The notes under the pieces are model-generated. The model was not told the DNA's origin. It ran no database searches and saw only the letters and a program-made list of their open reading frames with translations. From CAZWMK01 sp964635065 (lineage in GTDB: Bacteria; Pseudomonadota; Alphaproteobacteria; Sphingomonadales; Sphingomonadaceae), in the NCBI GenBank assembly GCA_964635065.1, contig CAZWMK010000001.1, forward strand, positions 6,573 to 70,572: DNA of 64,000 nt, written 5' to 3'. This document shows, piece after piece, positions 9,898 through 19,171 of this stretch (the first letter of the stretch is position 1; every line of letters begins with the position of its first letter). The position numbers and the translations under genes were made by a program.

Positions 9898-11124
9898 ATG
9901 CTGTTGCTTAACCGTCTACTTCGCCGCCTGATCAAATCCGGTGAGCTGTATCTGACCGATCATCGCGGTCGCATTTTTCACTATGGCACCCCGCTGGCGG
10001 GCCGTCCGCCCGTCGCCATCCGTCTGACAACCGCCGGCACGCCCTGGGCCATCGCACGCGATGCCGCACTCGGCGCGGGTGAAGCATGGATGGACGGGCG
10101 CCTCGTCATGGAAAATGGCGGCGACATCCTCGATCTTCTCGACCTCGTCGGCTTCAACATGCGCTGGGATTCCGGCAACCAGGCACGGATCGATCTGTGG
10201 GCCGGACAGATGCTGGCGTCGCGCATCGACCAGTTCAATTACGGCCGCCGCGCGAAACGCAATGTCGCCCACCATTATGACCTGTCGGACCGGCTTTACG
10301 ATCTCTTCCTCGATGCCGACCGGCAATATAGCTGCGCCTATTTCACCGATCCGGTAAACAGCCTCGAACAGGCGCAGGCTGACAAGAAGGCGCATATCGC
10401 TGCCAAGCTTGCGCTTCAGCCCGGCATGCGCGTCCTCGACATCGGCTGCGGCTGGGGTGGCATGGCGCTCTATCTGAACCGTGTTGCCGACGTCGATGTG
10501 CTTGGCGTGACGCTCTCCGAGGAACAGCTCAAGGTCGCGCGTCGCCGCGCGGCCGAGGCTGGTGTCTCCGACCGCGTTCGTTTCGAACTGATCGACTATC
10601 GCAAGATTCGCGGCCAGTTCGACCGCATCGTCTCGGTTGGCATGTTCGAACATGTCGGCGTGCCGCATTATCCCGCCTTTTTCGCCCAGGTCCGGGATTT
10701 GCTGACAGACGACGGCGTGGCCCTGCTTCATACCATCGGACGTGCCGACGGACCGGGCGGCACCGATTCATGGACCGCGAAATACATCTTCCCCGGCGGT
10801 TATTCGCCGGCCCTGTCCCAGATCATCCCCGTCATCGAACGCGCAGCGTTATGGATTACCGACATCGAAGTGCTGCGCCTGCACTATATGCACACGCTTC
10901 AGCATTGGTATGATCGAGTAGTCAGGGCACGCGCCGAAATCGAGGCGCTTTACGATGCGCGTTTCTATCGCATGTGGCTCTTCTATCTCGCCGGGGCGAT
11001 TGTCGCCTTCCGGCACGATGGCCACGTCAATTTCCAGATCCAGCTTGGCAAGAAGCGTGACAGCGTACCCATCACCCGCGACTATATCGCCGCAGCCGAA
11101 GCGCGCTACCGGTCCCTGTCCTGA
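9898..11124 (+). CDS. cfa: Cyclopropane-fatty-acyl-phospholipid synthase family methyltransferase
   Basis: This enzyme transfers a methylene group from SAM to the double bond of unsaturated acyl chains in membrane phospholipids. The 408-residue protein has the CFA N-terminal domain (GEAWMDGRLVMENGGDILD), then NVAHHYDLSDRLYDLFLD and QYSCAYF. Next comes the Rossmann SAM motif VLDIGCGWGGMALYL near residue 179, followed by IVSVGMFEHVG and the C-terminal IFPGGYSPALSQ. TGGAGGCG lies upstream of the ATG. Cyclopropanation usually accompanies stress or stationary phase. Confidence 0.93.
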   Translation: MLLLNRLLRRLIKSGELYLTDHRGRIFHYGTPLAGRPPVAIRLTTAGTPWAIARDAALGAGEAWMDGRLVMENGGDILDLLDLVGFNMRWDSGNQARIDLWAGQMLASRIDQFNYGRRAKRNVAHHYDLSDRLYDLFLDADRQYSCAYFTDPVNSLEQAQADKKAHIAAKLALQPGMRVLDIGCGWGGMALYLNRVADVDVLGVTLSEEQLKVARRRAAEAGVSDRVRFELIDYRKIRGQFDRIVSVGMFEHVGVPHYPAFFAQVRDLLTDDGVALLHTIGRADGPGGTDSWTAKYIFPGGYSPALSQIIPVIERAALWITDIEVLRLHYMHTLQHWYDRVVRARAEIEALYDARFYRMWLFYLAGAIVAFRHDGHVNFQIQLGKKRDSVPITRDYIAAAEARYRSLS

Positions 11125-11127
11125 GCC

Positions 11128-11155
11128 TGTCCCGGCGGGCCAGAGGCCACGCCGG
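11128..11155. terminator. Hairpin just after the cfa stop (possible terminator)
   Basis: TCCCGGCG at 11128-11135 pairs with CGCCGGGA at 11148-11155 across a 12-nt loop, 4 bp after the cfa stop. No run of T follows, so it may need Rho or act as an mRNA-stabilising stem. Confidence 0.4.
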
Positions 11156-11286
11156 GATAATCGTGCCAATCTATTTGATTGCAGTGTCCATTCAGGCTGA
11201 CCGGAGCGGCCAATGCCCGCACGGCATTTGAGCGTTGCTTTTCCGTGCGCGTCAGCTTGAACGAAAAACCGCGCTCATGATGCATC

Positions 11287-11904
11287 TTATTTCTGCGGGG
11301 CTGGCGCCGGTTGCGGCGCATTGCCGTCCTGCATCATGCCGCCACCGCGCTTCATGCCGTGGCCGTGGCGCATGCCATCCATCATGGCCCGGTGTTCTTC
11401 CGGCGTCACCGTGCCGTCCTTGTTGCTGTCCGCACGGTCGAACATCGCCAGCGGACGGGCGAGTGATTCCTCCAGCGTGAGCTGACCGTCCTTGTTGGCA
11501 TCCATCGTGGTAAAGCCACGACCCATGTGATGGCCATGCTTGCCACCGCGCTCGGCTTTCATGCCCTTGCGATCCGCCATGGCGTCCGCACGCGCGGCAT
11601 GAAAGCTGTCGAATTCGGCCTTGCTGATCTGGCCATTCTTGTCGCCATCCATCCGCGCAAATTTCGCGTCGTGCATCGCCTGCCTGCGCGCGGCGCGGAC
11701 AGCGTCGTGCTCGGCGGATGTCACCACGCCGTCCTTGTTGGCATCCGCTTCCTGAAAACGGGTTTTCACCATCGTTTCAACCTGTGCGCGGGTGATCGGC
11801 TTGCTGTGATCCATCATCTTGCCGTCACCATGATGCATGGCCAGCGCCGGAATCGCTGCCGCCGTTGCCACAAGAGAAAGGATCATCATCGACTTACGCA
11901 TCAT
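11287..11904 (-). CDS. Secreted EF-hand protein with four calcium-binding loops
   Basis: This is a 205-residue exported protein with a signal peptide (MILSLVATAAAIPALA) and four EF-hand loops: DANKDGVVTSAE, DGDKNGQISKAE, DANKDGQLTLEE and DSNKDGTVTPEE. Each has the acidic ligand spacing of a functional calcium loop (D-x-D/N-x-D/N-G-x-I/V/L-x-x-x-E). A His/Met-rich linker (GGKHGHHMGRG) and a His/Met-rich tail (MRHGHGMKRGGGMM) could bind other metals such as copper. Its role in calcium buffering or signalling is inferred only. It is divergent from the Fur-box gene at 12069. Confidence 0.85.
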   Translation of the reverse strand: MMRKSMMILSLVATAAAIPALAMHHGDGKMMDHSKPITRAQVETMVKTRFQEADANKDGVVTSAEHDAVRAARRQAMHDAKFARMDGDKNGQISKAEFDSFHAARADAMADRKGMKAERGGKHGHHMGRGFTTMDANKDGQLTLEESLARPLAMFDRADSNKDGTVTPEEHRAMMDGMRHGHGMKRGGGMMQDGNAPQPAPAPQK

Positions 11905-12008
11905 CGTCTCCTGTCATCATCCAACCCGGTCTGAAGCCGGCTCTGATTTTTGATACGTGGCGGCACCTGTCCATCCCCTGAACGGATGATGCGAGGAAAT
12001 GAATTATT

Positions 12009-12027
12009 GATATTGATTGTCATTAAC
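12009..12027 (+). promoter_or_regulatory. Candidate Fur box
   Basis: GATATTGATTGTCATTAAC matches the classical 19-bp Fur consensus GATAATGATAATCATTATC at 15 of 19 positions. It lies 41 bp upstream of the ATG at 12069, in an AT-rich patch of an otherwise GC-rich region. The small gene 12069-12500 may therefore be iron-repressed. The divergent EF-hand gene starts 104 bp away on the other side. Confidence 0.6.
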
Positions 12028-12068
12028 TGACGTGCTTAAGTCATCTCATCCGCTGAGGAGACGCCGCC

Positions 12069-12500
12069 ATGACCGACCTTCGCCTGCTCTTCTGCCTGCC
12101 CAGACCTTCGGTGCTGTCACGCACGGAACGCCTGCTGCTCGACGGCCTGCGCGGCTGGGGACAGGCAACACTCAACCGCACGCCGCCACTGTCCGGCATC
12201 CGCAGCGGTGCTGCCCGCGGCCTTAGCGATACGGCCGCCGAATCCGTCCTGAAACTTGCGATCGGTCTGTGCGGCGCATGGCCTGATCCGCTGGGCCTGA
12301 AGCGTCCCGGTTGCGCCTGCATGCTCAGCCCTGATGAGTGGACGATCATGCGCATGGCACGCGCGGCGTCCCATGACGACATGGCTGACTTTGACGCCGT
12401 CTGCGCCGAAATTTTGCCCATCGACAGCCGTATGCGCCTGTTTGACTGGGCCGGTGCCACCATGGCGGCACTCGATCGTCCGCGCATCGCGGCACGCTGA
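12069..12500 (+). CDS. Hypothetical protein behind a Fur box
   Basis: I do not recognise a named family for this 143-residue protein. It has no signal peptide or transmembrane segment. Five cysteines are visible, including a CAC pair in RPGCACMLSPDEW. A strong ribosome binding site (GAGGAGA) precedes the ATG, which supports translation. The Fur-box match upstream suggests control by iron, and small unnamed proteins of this kind are often found near iron-uptake genes, but no receptor or transporter gene is adjacent here. A hairpin with a T-tract follows at 12545-12577. Confidence 0.65.
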   Translation: MTDLRLLFCLPRPSVLSRTERLLLDGLRGWGQATLNRTPPLSGIRSGAARGLSDTAAESVLKLAIGLCGAWPDPLGLKRPGCACMLSPDEWTIMRMARAASHDDMADFDAVCAEILPIDSRMRLFDWAGATMAALDRPRIAAR

Positions 12501-12544
12501 CATCACCTCTACGGCTCCCCACGCCTCCCCGGAGCCTGTTGACT

Positions 12545-12577
12545 GGGCCGGAACGCGCGCGCTCCGGCCCGCTTTTT
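12545..12577 (+). terminator. Rho-independent terminator after the Fur-box gene
   Basis: GGGCCGGA at 12545-12552 pairs with TCCGGCCC at 12563-12570, followed by GCTTTTTC. It separates the upstream small gene from argG. Confidence 0.75.
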
Positions 12578-12653
12578 CATGCAACTTTCATTGCATCGTC
12601 GCGCAACCGCGTTATGGGGAGCAACAACGACAAGTTTTCTCATGAGGACGACG

Positions 12654-13874
12654 ATGGCAGGTGATGTGAAGCGCGTGGTGCTGGCCTATTCGGGCGGTCT
12701 CGATACCAGCGTGATCCTGAAATGGCTCCAGACGACCTATAACTGCGAGGTCGTGACCTTCACCGCCGATCTCGGTCAGGGTGAGGAACTGGAACCGGCA
12801 CGCAAGAAAGCCGAACTGCTCGGCATCAAGCCGGAACATATTTTCATCGATGATCTGCGCGAAGAATTCGTGCGCGATTACGTCTTTCCGATGTTCCGCG
12901 CCAATGCGGTCTATGAAGGCCAGTATCTCCTCGGCACCTCGATCGCGCGCCCGCTGATCGCCAAGCGCCAGATCGAGATTGCCAAGATGGTCGGCGCCGA
13001 TGCCGTCAGCCACGGCGCGACCGGAAAAGGCAATGACCAGGTCCGGTTCGAACTCGGCTATTACGCCCTCAATCCCGACATCAAGATCATCGCGCCGTGG
13101 CGCGAGTGGGATCTGGCCAGCCGCGAGGCGCTGATCCAGTTCGCCGAGGAAAACCAGATTCCGATCCCGCGCGACAAGCGTGGCGAATCGCCATTTTCGA
13201 CCGATGCGAACCTGCTGCACACCTCGTCCGAGGGTAAGGTGCTCGAAGATCCGTGGGAAGAAACCCCGGATTATGTCTATTCGCGCACAATCAACCCCGA
13301 AGACGCGCCCGACCAGCCGCAATATGTTACCATCGACTTCGAGCGTGGTGACGCGGTTGCGATCGACGGTGTCGCACTGTCGCCGGCTGCGCTGCTCACC
13401 AAGCTCAACGAACTGGGCCGCGCGCATGGCATCGGTCGTCTCGACCTCGTCGAAAACCGCTTTGTCGGCATGAAGAGCCGTGGGATGTATGAAACCCCGG
13501 GCGGCACGATCTATGCCTCTGCCCACCGTGGGATTGAGCAGATCACGCTGGATCGCGGCGCTGCCCACCTTAAGGACGAGCTGATGCCGCGCTATGCGGA
13601 ACTGATCTACAACGGTTTCTGGTTCTCGCCCGAACGCGAGATGCTGCAGGCCGCCATCGATTACAGCCAGGCGAAGGTCACCGGCACCGTCCGCCTGAAA
13701 TTGTACAAGGGCAGCGCCTGGGTGGTTGGCCGCAAGTCGCCAAACTCGCTTTATTCCTCGTCGATCGTCACCTTCGAGGACGATCAGGGCGCCTATGACC
13801 AACGCGACGCCAAGGGCTTCATCAAGCTCAACGCCCTGCGCCTGCGCCTTCTGGGTCGCCGCGAGGGCCTGTGA
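12654..13874 (+). CDS. argG: Argininosuccinate synthase
   Basis: ArgG condenses citrulline and aspartate with ATP to argininosuccinate, the penultimate step of arginine synthesis. The ATP pyrophosphatase P-loop [13 protein letters not shown] is at residues 8-20. Other conserved parts are [41 protein letters not shown] and the substrate region [18 protein letters not shown] chose the ATG at 12654 because GAGGAC lies 3-8 nt upstream; this gives 406 residues, typical for the family. Upstream in-frame ATGs would add an unconserved tail. It is coupled to the next gene by GTGA. Confidence 0.97.
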   Translation: MAGDVKRVVLAYSGGLDTSVILKWLQTTYNCEVVTFTADLGQGEELEPARKKAELLGIKPEHIFIDDLREEFVRDYVFPMFRANAVYEGQYLLGTSIARPLIAKRQIEIAKMVGADAVSHGATGKGNDQVRFELGYYALNPDIKIIAPWREWDLASREALIQFAEENQIPIPRDKRGESPFSTDANLLHTSSEGKVLEDPWEETPDYVYSRTINPEDAPDQPQYVTIDFERGDAVAIDGVALSPAALLTKLNELGRAHGIGRLDLVENRFVGMKSRGMYETPGGTIYASAHRGIEQITLDRGAAHLKDELMPRYAELIYNGFWFSPEREMLQAAIDYSQAKVTGTVRLKLYKGSAWVVGRKSPNSLYSSSIVTFEDDQGAYDQRDAKGFIKLNALRLRLLGRREGL

Positions 13875-14293
13875 CCAGCGACGTCGGCGTCCGCATGCTG
13901 CTCGACAGCCTTGCCGCAGCGTGCGGCGTGATGGACGCCGACGCCATTGCCAACTGCATGGATGTGCCGTTGCTGCTGCTCCACGCGCATCGCAATGATT
14001 TCATCGAATCGGGCGAATCGCTCGATCAGTGGATCAACGATGAAATCGCGCGTTTGCGTGCGGCGGGCATCGTCTCGCTCGCGGTCGAAACGCTCGGCCC
14101 CATCGAGGCACTGCCCGGCGATGCATGGAGCGCCGACATCGGCTGGCGCGCCGAAGATGGGCGGGGCGAAGTCGTGCTGCACCTGCCCATGCGGTACACC
14201 ATTGCCGACGACGAAGAGGGCGAGGCCGCGATCATCGCAGTCGACATGACAGGCTTTGAGGCAGCGATCGCGGCAGGCAGCATGGTGCAGTAA
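13871..14293 (+). CDS. Hypothetical protein coupled to argG
   Basis: This is a 140-residue soluble protein of unrecognised function. It starts with GTG overlapping the argG stop (GTGA), so it is translationally coupled. The pattern of an N-terminal helix, the hydrophobic strand VPLLLLHAH, an amphipathic helix and alternating strands ([16 protein letters not shown]) is compatible with a small NTF2/SnoaL-like alpha+beta fold. That is only a guess from secondary-structure pattern. No catalytic motif was identified. Confidence 0.68.
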   Translation: MTSDVGVRMLLDSLAAACGVMDADAIANCMDVPLLLLHAHRNDFIESGESLDQWINDEIARLRAAGIVSLAVETLGPIEALPGDAWSADIGWRAEDGRGEVVLHLPMRYTIADDEEGEAAIIAVDMTGFEAAIAAGSMVQ

Positions 14294-14370
14294 AGGCATC
14301 GCGCGGCCGCATAGCAAATCATTAACCATTTTCCGGCTAGCGTCGGGCCACATCCACGGAGAAGCGGCCC

Positions 14371-14595
14371 ATGACACTCGCCATCAAATCGACCCTCGTC
14401 ACGCTGATCGCCCTGATCGGCGCCACAACCCCGGCCCATGCCTATATTGATCCCGCCGCCAGCAGCATGGCGTTGCAGGCGCTTGTTGGGGCCGCGATGG
14501 GCGCAGCCCTGTTCGGAAAAACCCTGATGGCACGCGTCCGCGCTTTCTTTACCGGCCAGCGCGCGGCAGACAGCAACAGCGACAAGCTGGACTGA
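14371..14595 (+). CDS. Small membrane protein with YIDP motif
   Basis: This 74-residue protein has an N-terminal signal sequence (TLVTLIALIGATTPAHA), then [19 protein letters not shown], and a second hydrophobic helix with a basic end. The YIDP-x-x-x-S motif after a signal peptide is shared by small proteins found beside polysaccharide and sulfatase-like genes. The gene starts a run with the NoeA-like methyltransferase, which follows after 4 bp, and the sulfatase-fold protein. It may be an accessory membrane subunit, but this is inferred from position. Confidence 0.7.
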   Translation: MTLAIKSTLVTLIALIGATTPAHAYIDPAASSMALQALVGAAMGAALFGKTLMARVRAFFTGQRAADSNSDKLD

Positions 14596-14599
14596 TCCC

Positions 14600-15991
14600 A
14601 TGGCCACAGCCATTCAGGATGCCGGGTCGTTCCGCGATCCTGGCGGTCGCGTGCTGACCTTCGACAACCGGATTCTCCGCGCTGTCCTGCCGCCGCACGC
14701 CGACGCTTATACGCAGGCGCGCGACAGTACGCTGATCGACCGCCTGGCCCGGCGCGGCTGGTTGCTCGATTCGGCAGAGGTCAACGCCACCGGCATTGCC
14801 GGACTGCCAGCCGAGACGGTGCATCTGCTTGAACATCCGAAGCTGCCGTTCATCAGCTATCCCTATGAATGGAGTTTTTCGCTGCACCGTGCAGCCGCGC
14901 TTCTGCAGCTTGATGTGATGATCGAGGCGCTCGCCAGCGGTTTCCAGCTTTCGGATGCCACAGCCTATAATGTGCAGTTCCAGGGCACGCAGCCAGTGTT
15001 CATCGACCACCTGTCGCTGGTCCCCTATCAGGATGGCCAGCTGTGGCAGGCGCATCGCCAGTTCTGCATGCAATTCCTGAATCCCCTGATCATGTGGACC
15101 CGACTGGGGCTGCAACCCAATGCCTGGTTCCGGGGCAGCCTCGAAGGCATCGCCCCCGAGGATCTCGCCCCCCTGCTCAAGCTGCGTCACAAGGCAAGTT
15201 GGACTGTCTTCAGCCATGTCGTGATGCAGGCATGGCTGCACAGGAAATCGCTTGGCAGCAGCGCATCCGCCAGCGCGAATGCTCAGGGCCGCCTGTCAAA
15301 GACCGCGCTGACGGCGATGCTGACAGGCCTGCGCGACTTCATCGCTCACATGGCACTGCCGCAGCAAGACAGCGTCTGGGGTAATTACGCCCACGACAAC
15401 AGCTATGACAGTGACGACGCCCGCCAGAAGCGCGCGTTCGTCAGCGACATGGTGCGCGCGACGCAGCCCGGCCTTCTGTTCGATTTCGGTTGCAACTCCG
15501 GTGATTATTCCGAAGTCGCGCTTGAAGCCGGGGCACAGCGCGTGGTCGGTTTCGACTATGATCACAATGCGCTCGAAGCCGCCTATCGCCGGTTTAGCGC
15601 GCAAGGGCGCTGGATGCTGCCGCTCTGGCTCGATGCCGCCAATCCCAGCCCGGCGCAGGGCTGGGCGCAGCAAGAACGCAAGGGACTGAATGACCGTGCG
15701 CAAGGCGATGCGCTGATTGCGCTTGCGTTCATTCATCACATTGCCATCGGCCGCAACGTACCGCTCGACATGGTGATCGACTGGCTGATCGGTATGGCGC
15801 CAGCGGGCGTGATCGAGTTTCCGACCAAGGCCGACGCGATGGTCAGGCGCCTGCTCGCCAATCGCACGGATATCTTCCCCGACTACGACGAGGCGCATTT
15901 TTGCGCCCTCGTCGGCCAGCGCGCGCGCATCGTGAAAACCGAGCATCTTCTGGGCGGCGATCGCCTGCTGCTTTGGTTCGACCGGCGCTAG
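14600..15991 (+). CDS. SAM-dependent methyltransferase, NoeA-like
   Basis: This 463-residue protein has two parts. The N-terminal half (about 1-240) carries conserved aromatic-rich stretches (FISYPYEWSFSLHRAAALLQL, then AYNVQFQGTQPVFIDHLSL). The C-terminal class I methyltransferase domain has the SAM loop LLFDFGCNSGDYSEVAL near residue 293 and VVGFDYDHNALEA. This layout resembles the NoeA-type methyltransferases first noted in rhizobial nodulation loci and common in glycan loci elsewhere. The acceptor is unknown. It lies between the YIDP small protein and a membrane sulfatase-fold protein, 7 bp upstream of the latter. Confidence 0.8.
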   Translation: MATAIQDAGSFRDPGGRVLTFDNRILRAVLPPHADAYTQARDSTLIDRLARRGWLLDSAEVNATGIAGLPAETVHLLEHPKLPFISYPYEWSFSLHRAAALLQLDVMIEALASGFQLSDATAYNVQFQGTQPVFIDHLSLVPYQDGQLWQAHRQFCMQFLNPLIMWTRLGLQPNAWFRGSLEGIAPEDLAPLLKLRHKASWTVFSHVVMQAWLHRKSLGSSASASANAQGRLSKTALTAMLTGLRDFIAHMALPQQDSVWGNYAHDNSYDSDDARQKRAFVSDMVRATQPGLLFDFGCNSGDYSEVALEAGAQRVVGFDYDHNALEAAYRRFSAQGRWMLPLWLDAANPSPAQGWAQQERKGLNDRAQGDALIALAFIHHIAIGRNVPLDMVIDWLIGMAPAGVIEFPTKADAMVRRLLANRTDIFPDYDEAHFCALVGQRARIVKTEHLLGGDRLLLWFDRR

Positions 15992-15998
15992 TGCGACC

Positions 15999-17546
15999 AT
16001 GAAAGCAGAGCGCATCTTGCGGCAGTGGCCGCTGCACGGGCTGTTGCTCCTGCTTTTTGTCGGCCTGAACCTGTGGCGCGGCAATGTCGCGCGGTTGACG
16101 CTGACCGATATCGCGCCGGCGTTCGCCGTGCTGATTGCACTCGGTCTCGGGCTGCTGCTGGTACTGCGTCCTCTCATGCGCGACTGGCAGAGAGCGGGGT
16201 GGGGCCTGACCAGCCTTGTCGCGATCGGCCTGTTTTCCGGCCCGCTGCTGGCGCGCTGGCCATCGCCTGCCGCGCTAGCCATGGGCTTCACGGCTGCCAT
16301 CCTGTTGATGGGCGGCGCGCTGGCCGCGATTCGCCGGTCCACGCGCGATTGGTCGGCATCGACAAAGGCCGCCAACAGCGTTCTTCTGATCGTCGTTGCC
16401 ATCACGGGCGGCCAACTGGCCTGGCACCAGGTCAAGGCAACCGACATCACCCCGGCCAGCGTCATCTACCCCACGCCCGCCCTGAAGCCGGCCGCCAACG
16501 CCCCCGATGTCTGGCACATCATCCTGGATCGCTATGCCAGCGCCGCGATACTGGACCGCGTGTATGCCTTTGATAACCAGCCTTTCCTCGCGGCACTTGA
16601 ACAGCGGGGGTTCAAAATCAGCCCCGATGCCTATTCCAATTACCAGCGCACCGCCCATTCGCTGACATCGACGTTGAATTACGACTATCTCGACCCGGTG
16701 GCCCATCATGGCCGGGCGCGCGGCAGCGACTGGCGCACACTTTATGCCGCGCTTGGCGACAATCGTGTCATGCGCGGTTTTTCCCGCGCTGGCTATCAAA
16801 CCCATTACATGGGCTCGTGGTGGAATCCGACGCGTAAAAGCCCGCGCGCCGATATCAATCACAGCTATCGCAGCCTACCCGAATTCGGGCGCGCGCTGAT
16901 CGAAACCTCGCTGATCGGCGTCGGCCTGAAACTGTTCGCCCTGCCCTTTGGCGACAGCCGGCATGACCAGTGCCTGCGCGTCCGCGACCAGTTCGACACG
17001 CTGACCACGCTTGGCGCACAGGGCGGGCGCAAATATGTCTTCGCCCATCTCCTCGTGCCGCACCCGCCGTTCGTCATCAACGCCGACGGCAGCTGCCGCA
17101 ATGCCGACACTGCACGAAAAGCGAGCCGCCGCGACAATTACATCGGCCAGCTGCGCTATGCCAATGCGCGGCTTCTTGAGCTGGTTGATGCCATCCAGAA
17201 AGGCCCGCGCCCGGCGATCATCATCCTGCAGGCGGACGAAGGCCCCTGGCCGAAGCCGCATGTCGGCAATGAATTACAGATCGGACAGGACCCGGTTGCC
17301 GTCGACTGGGCGCGCCTCAGCGATGACGCTCTGCGCGAGAAGATGGGCATCCTCTACGCCATCCACAGCCCGAAAGGCCTGACAATTGCGCCACAGGAAT
17401 CGCCGGTGAATCTCTATCGTCAGATCTTCAACGCCAGCTTTGGTACCCAGATGCCTCTGCTGCCCGAGCGCTTCTATGTCTTCAACAACGACGCCGCGCT
17501 TTATGACTTCACCCCGGTCGGCAACCGGCTGAAGCCGGGGCGCTAA
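15999..17546 (+). CDS. Membrane protein with sulfatase/alkaline-phosphatase-fold domain
   Basis: This 515-residue protein has four or five N-terminal transmembrane helices (residues about 10-130). A large extracytoplasmic domain starting at APDVWHIILDRYA then carries the Asp typical of the first metal-binding strand in the sulfatase superfamily. Later parts include GFSRAGYQTHYMGSW, FAHLLVPHPPFVIN and IIILQADEGPW, matching the metal-binding strands. The layout resembles LTA-synthase and phosphoethanolamine-transferase type enzymes, although the nucleophile position is not clear by eye. It likely modifies or cleaves a cell-surface glycan or lipid together with the preceding methyltransferase. 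Confidence 0.78.
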   Translation: MKAERILRQWPLHGLLLLLFVGLNLWRGNVARLTLTDIAPAFAVLIALGLGLLLVLRPLMRDWQRAGWGLTSLVAIGLFSGPLLARWPSPAALAMGFTAAILLMGGALAAIRRSTRDWSASTKAANSVLLIVVAITGGQLAWHQVKATDITPASVIYPTPALKPAANAPDVWHIILDRYASAAILDRVYAFDNQPFLAALEQRGFKISPDAYSNYQRTAHSLTSTLNYDYLDPVAHHGRARGSDWRTLYAALGDNRVMRGFSRAGYQTHYMGSWWNPTRKSPRADINHSYRSLPEFGRALIETSLIGVGLKLFALPFGDSRHDQCLRVRDQFDTLTTLGAQGGRKYVFAHLLVPHPPFVINADGSCRNADTARKASRRDNYIGQLRYANARLLELVDAIQKGPRPAIIILQADEGPWPKPHVGNELQIGQDPVAVDWARLSDDALREKMGILYAIHSPKGLTIAPQESPVNLYRQIFNASFGTQMPLLPERFYVFNNDAALYDFTPVGNRLKPGR

Positions 17547-17550
17547 AAGG

Positions 17551-18450
17551 TCAGAAACCGAGCGGCGGTTCGAGGCCGGCCCGCTTGTGCGCGGCCACCA
17601 GCGTGTTGCGCAAAAGGCAGGCGATCGTCATGGGACCAACGCCACCCGGCACCGGCGTCATGGCACCGGCGTGGCCCACCGTCGTGGCAAAATCGACATC
17701 CCCGACCAGCCGCGTCTTGCCCGCGCCCAGTTCGGGCGCGGAAATGCGGTTGATGCCGACGTCGATGACGACAGCGCCTTCCTTGATCCATTCACCCTTC
17801 ACCATTTCAGGACGACCGACAGCAGCCACCACGATGTCGGCCTGACGGCACAGCTTTGACAGGTCGCGGGTGCGTGAATGCGCCATGACGACGGTCGCGT
17901 TGCGCGACAGCAACAGCTGCGCCATCGGTTTGCCGACAATGTTCGACCGGCCGATGACAATGGCCTCCTTGCCCGAAAGATCGGGACCAAGCTGATCCTC
18001 GATCAACATGAGGCAGCCAAGCGGCGTACAGGGCACCAGTCCGGGCTGACCGGTCGCCAGTCGTCCGGCATTGACGACGTGAAAACCGTCGACGTCCTTG
18101 TCCGGATCAATGGCTGCGATCACCGCATCTTCGGCAATCTGCGGCGGCAAGGGCAGCTGAACCAGAATGCCATCGACATCAGGATCGTCATTCAGGCGCG
18201 CGATCAGCGCGATCAGCTCGGCCTGCGTCGTCTCGGCGGGCAGGCGATGCTCGATGGACTGCATGCCGGCAGCAAGCGTGGCCTTGCCCTTCGCACCGAC
18301 ATAAACCTGGCTTGCAGGATCGGCGCCGACCAGCACCACCGCCAGCCCCGGAACACGACCCGCTGCGTCACGAAAACGCCCGACCGCCCGGCCCACACGG
18401 GCGCGCAGTTCTTCCGCAAAGGCCTTGCCGTCGATGATTGCTGCCGTCAT
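17551..18450 (-). CDS. folD: Methylenetetrahydrofolate dehydrogenase / methenyl-THF cyclohydrolase
   Basis: FolD interconverts 5,10-methylene-, methenyl- and 10-formyl-tetrahydrofolate in the cytoplasm. The 299-residue protein shows the catalytic-Lys region [11 protein letters not shown], the signature [18 protein letters not shown], the NADP-binding [17 protein letters not shown], and [11 protein letters not shown] near the C-terminus. In most FolDs the lysine lies in the motif YVxxKxK, and here the spacing is kept. GGAGAG precedes the ATG at 18450. The start overlaps the DUF167 gene stop by 4 bp (ATGA). Confidence 0.96.
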   Translation of the reverse strand: MTAAIIDGKAFAEELRARVGRAVGRFRDAAGRVPGLAVVLVGADPASQVYVGAKGKATLAAGMQSIEHRLPAETTQAELIALIARLNDDPDVDGILVQLPLPPQIAEDAVIAAIDPDKDVDGFHVVNAGRLATGQPGLVPCTPLGCLMLIEDQLGPDLSGKEAIVIGRSNIVGKPMAQLLLSRNATVVMAHSRTRDLSKLCRQADIVVAAVGRPEMVKGEWIKEGAVVIDVGINRISAPELGAGKTRLVGDVDFATTVGHAGAMTPVPGGVGPMTIACLLRNTLVAAHKRAGLEPPLGF

Positions 18451-18770
18451 TGCCCGCTCTCCACACAAAAACCTTCCAAGGCCGCACTGATACGCGCGAC
18501 ATCTCCCGTCAGACGCAGCCGCTTGATACGGCTTGTTTCACCTGCCGTCACGATGACCGCGCGGCGCGGCAAATCAAGTGCCTTGGCCAGGAGCCGGGTG
18601 AGGGCTTCATTTGCCGCACCGTCATTGGGCGCCGCCGCAACGCGTACACCCAGCGCAACGCTGCCGTCGTCACTTTCGCGCAGCCCGTCTATCCTGTCGC
18701 AACCGCCGCGTGGTGTCACCCGCACCACCAGTTGCACGCCATCGCCATCGGACCGCCAGGGCCTGTTCAA
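18447..18770 (-). CDS. DUF167 (YggU) family protein
   Basis: This 107-residue protein matches the small basic YggU/DUF167 family: [15 protein letters not shown], then [46 protein letters not shown]. The function of the family is unknown. It is the middle gene of an operon with yggT upstream (4-bp overlap) and folD downstream (4-bp overlap). The yggT-yggU pairing is widely conserved in bacteria. Confidence 0.9.
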   Translation of the reverse strand: MNRPWRSDGDGVQLVVRVTPRGGCDRIDGLRESDDGSVALGVRVAAAPNDGAANEALTRLLAKALDLPRRAVIVTAGETSRIKRLRLTGDVARISAALEGFCVESGQ

Positions 18771-19069
18771 AGCAGGCCCGAATCCAGCAGCAAGGCCGGC
18801 AGCAACCGCTGCACCAGCACAAGCGCAAGCACCAGCACCATCGGCGACAGGTCAATGCCGCCCAGATCGGGCATCACACGCCGGATCGGCTTCAGAAGCG
18901 GATCAAGCAGCCTGTCGAGCGTCATGAGGATCGACCGCACAACGCCATTGTGCACATTGATGATGTTGAACGCGACAAGCCAAGACAGAATCGCCTGAAT
19001 CACCACCATCCAGATGACAACGTCGATCAGCATGATCAGCACACTCAGCAACGCCATCATCGTGTTCAT
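18767..19069 (-). CDS. YggT family membrane protein
   Basis: This 100-residue integral membrane protein of the YggT family has a long N-terminal hydrophobic helix ([25 protein letters not shown]), the family motif [39 protein letters not shown], and a second helix at the C-terminus. Relatives have been linked to osmotic-shock tolerance and to division or plastid distribution, but the molecular role is unsettled. It is the first gene of the yggT-DUF167-folD operon, with an AGGAGAGATGAATG-like start region. Confidence 0.9.
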   Translation of the reverse strand: MNTMMALLSVLIMLIDVVIWMVVIQAILSWLVAFNIINVHNGVVRSILMTLDRLLDPLLKPIRRVMPDLGGIDLSPMVLVLALVLVQRLLPALLLDSGLL

Positions 19070-19171
19070 TCATCTCTCCTGTCCCGGCGACGCCTCTCCC
19101 TATCGCGCCCGCCCGTGCGGAGCAACCACGCGAGGCTTGCCCGGCTGCGCGAATCTGCTCATCATGCAACC

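Noticed and set aside
12612..13802. A 396-codon open frame antisense to argG
   Set aside because: argG is strongly conserved in the forward frame; the antisense product shows no recognisable family and reflects GC-rich third positions.
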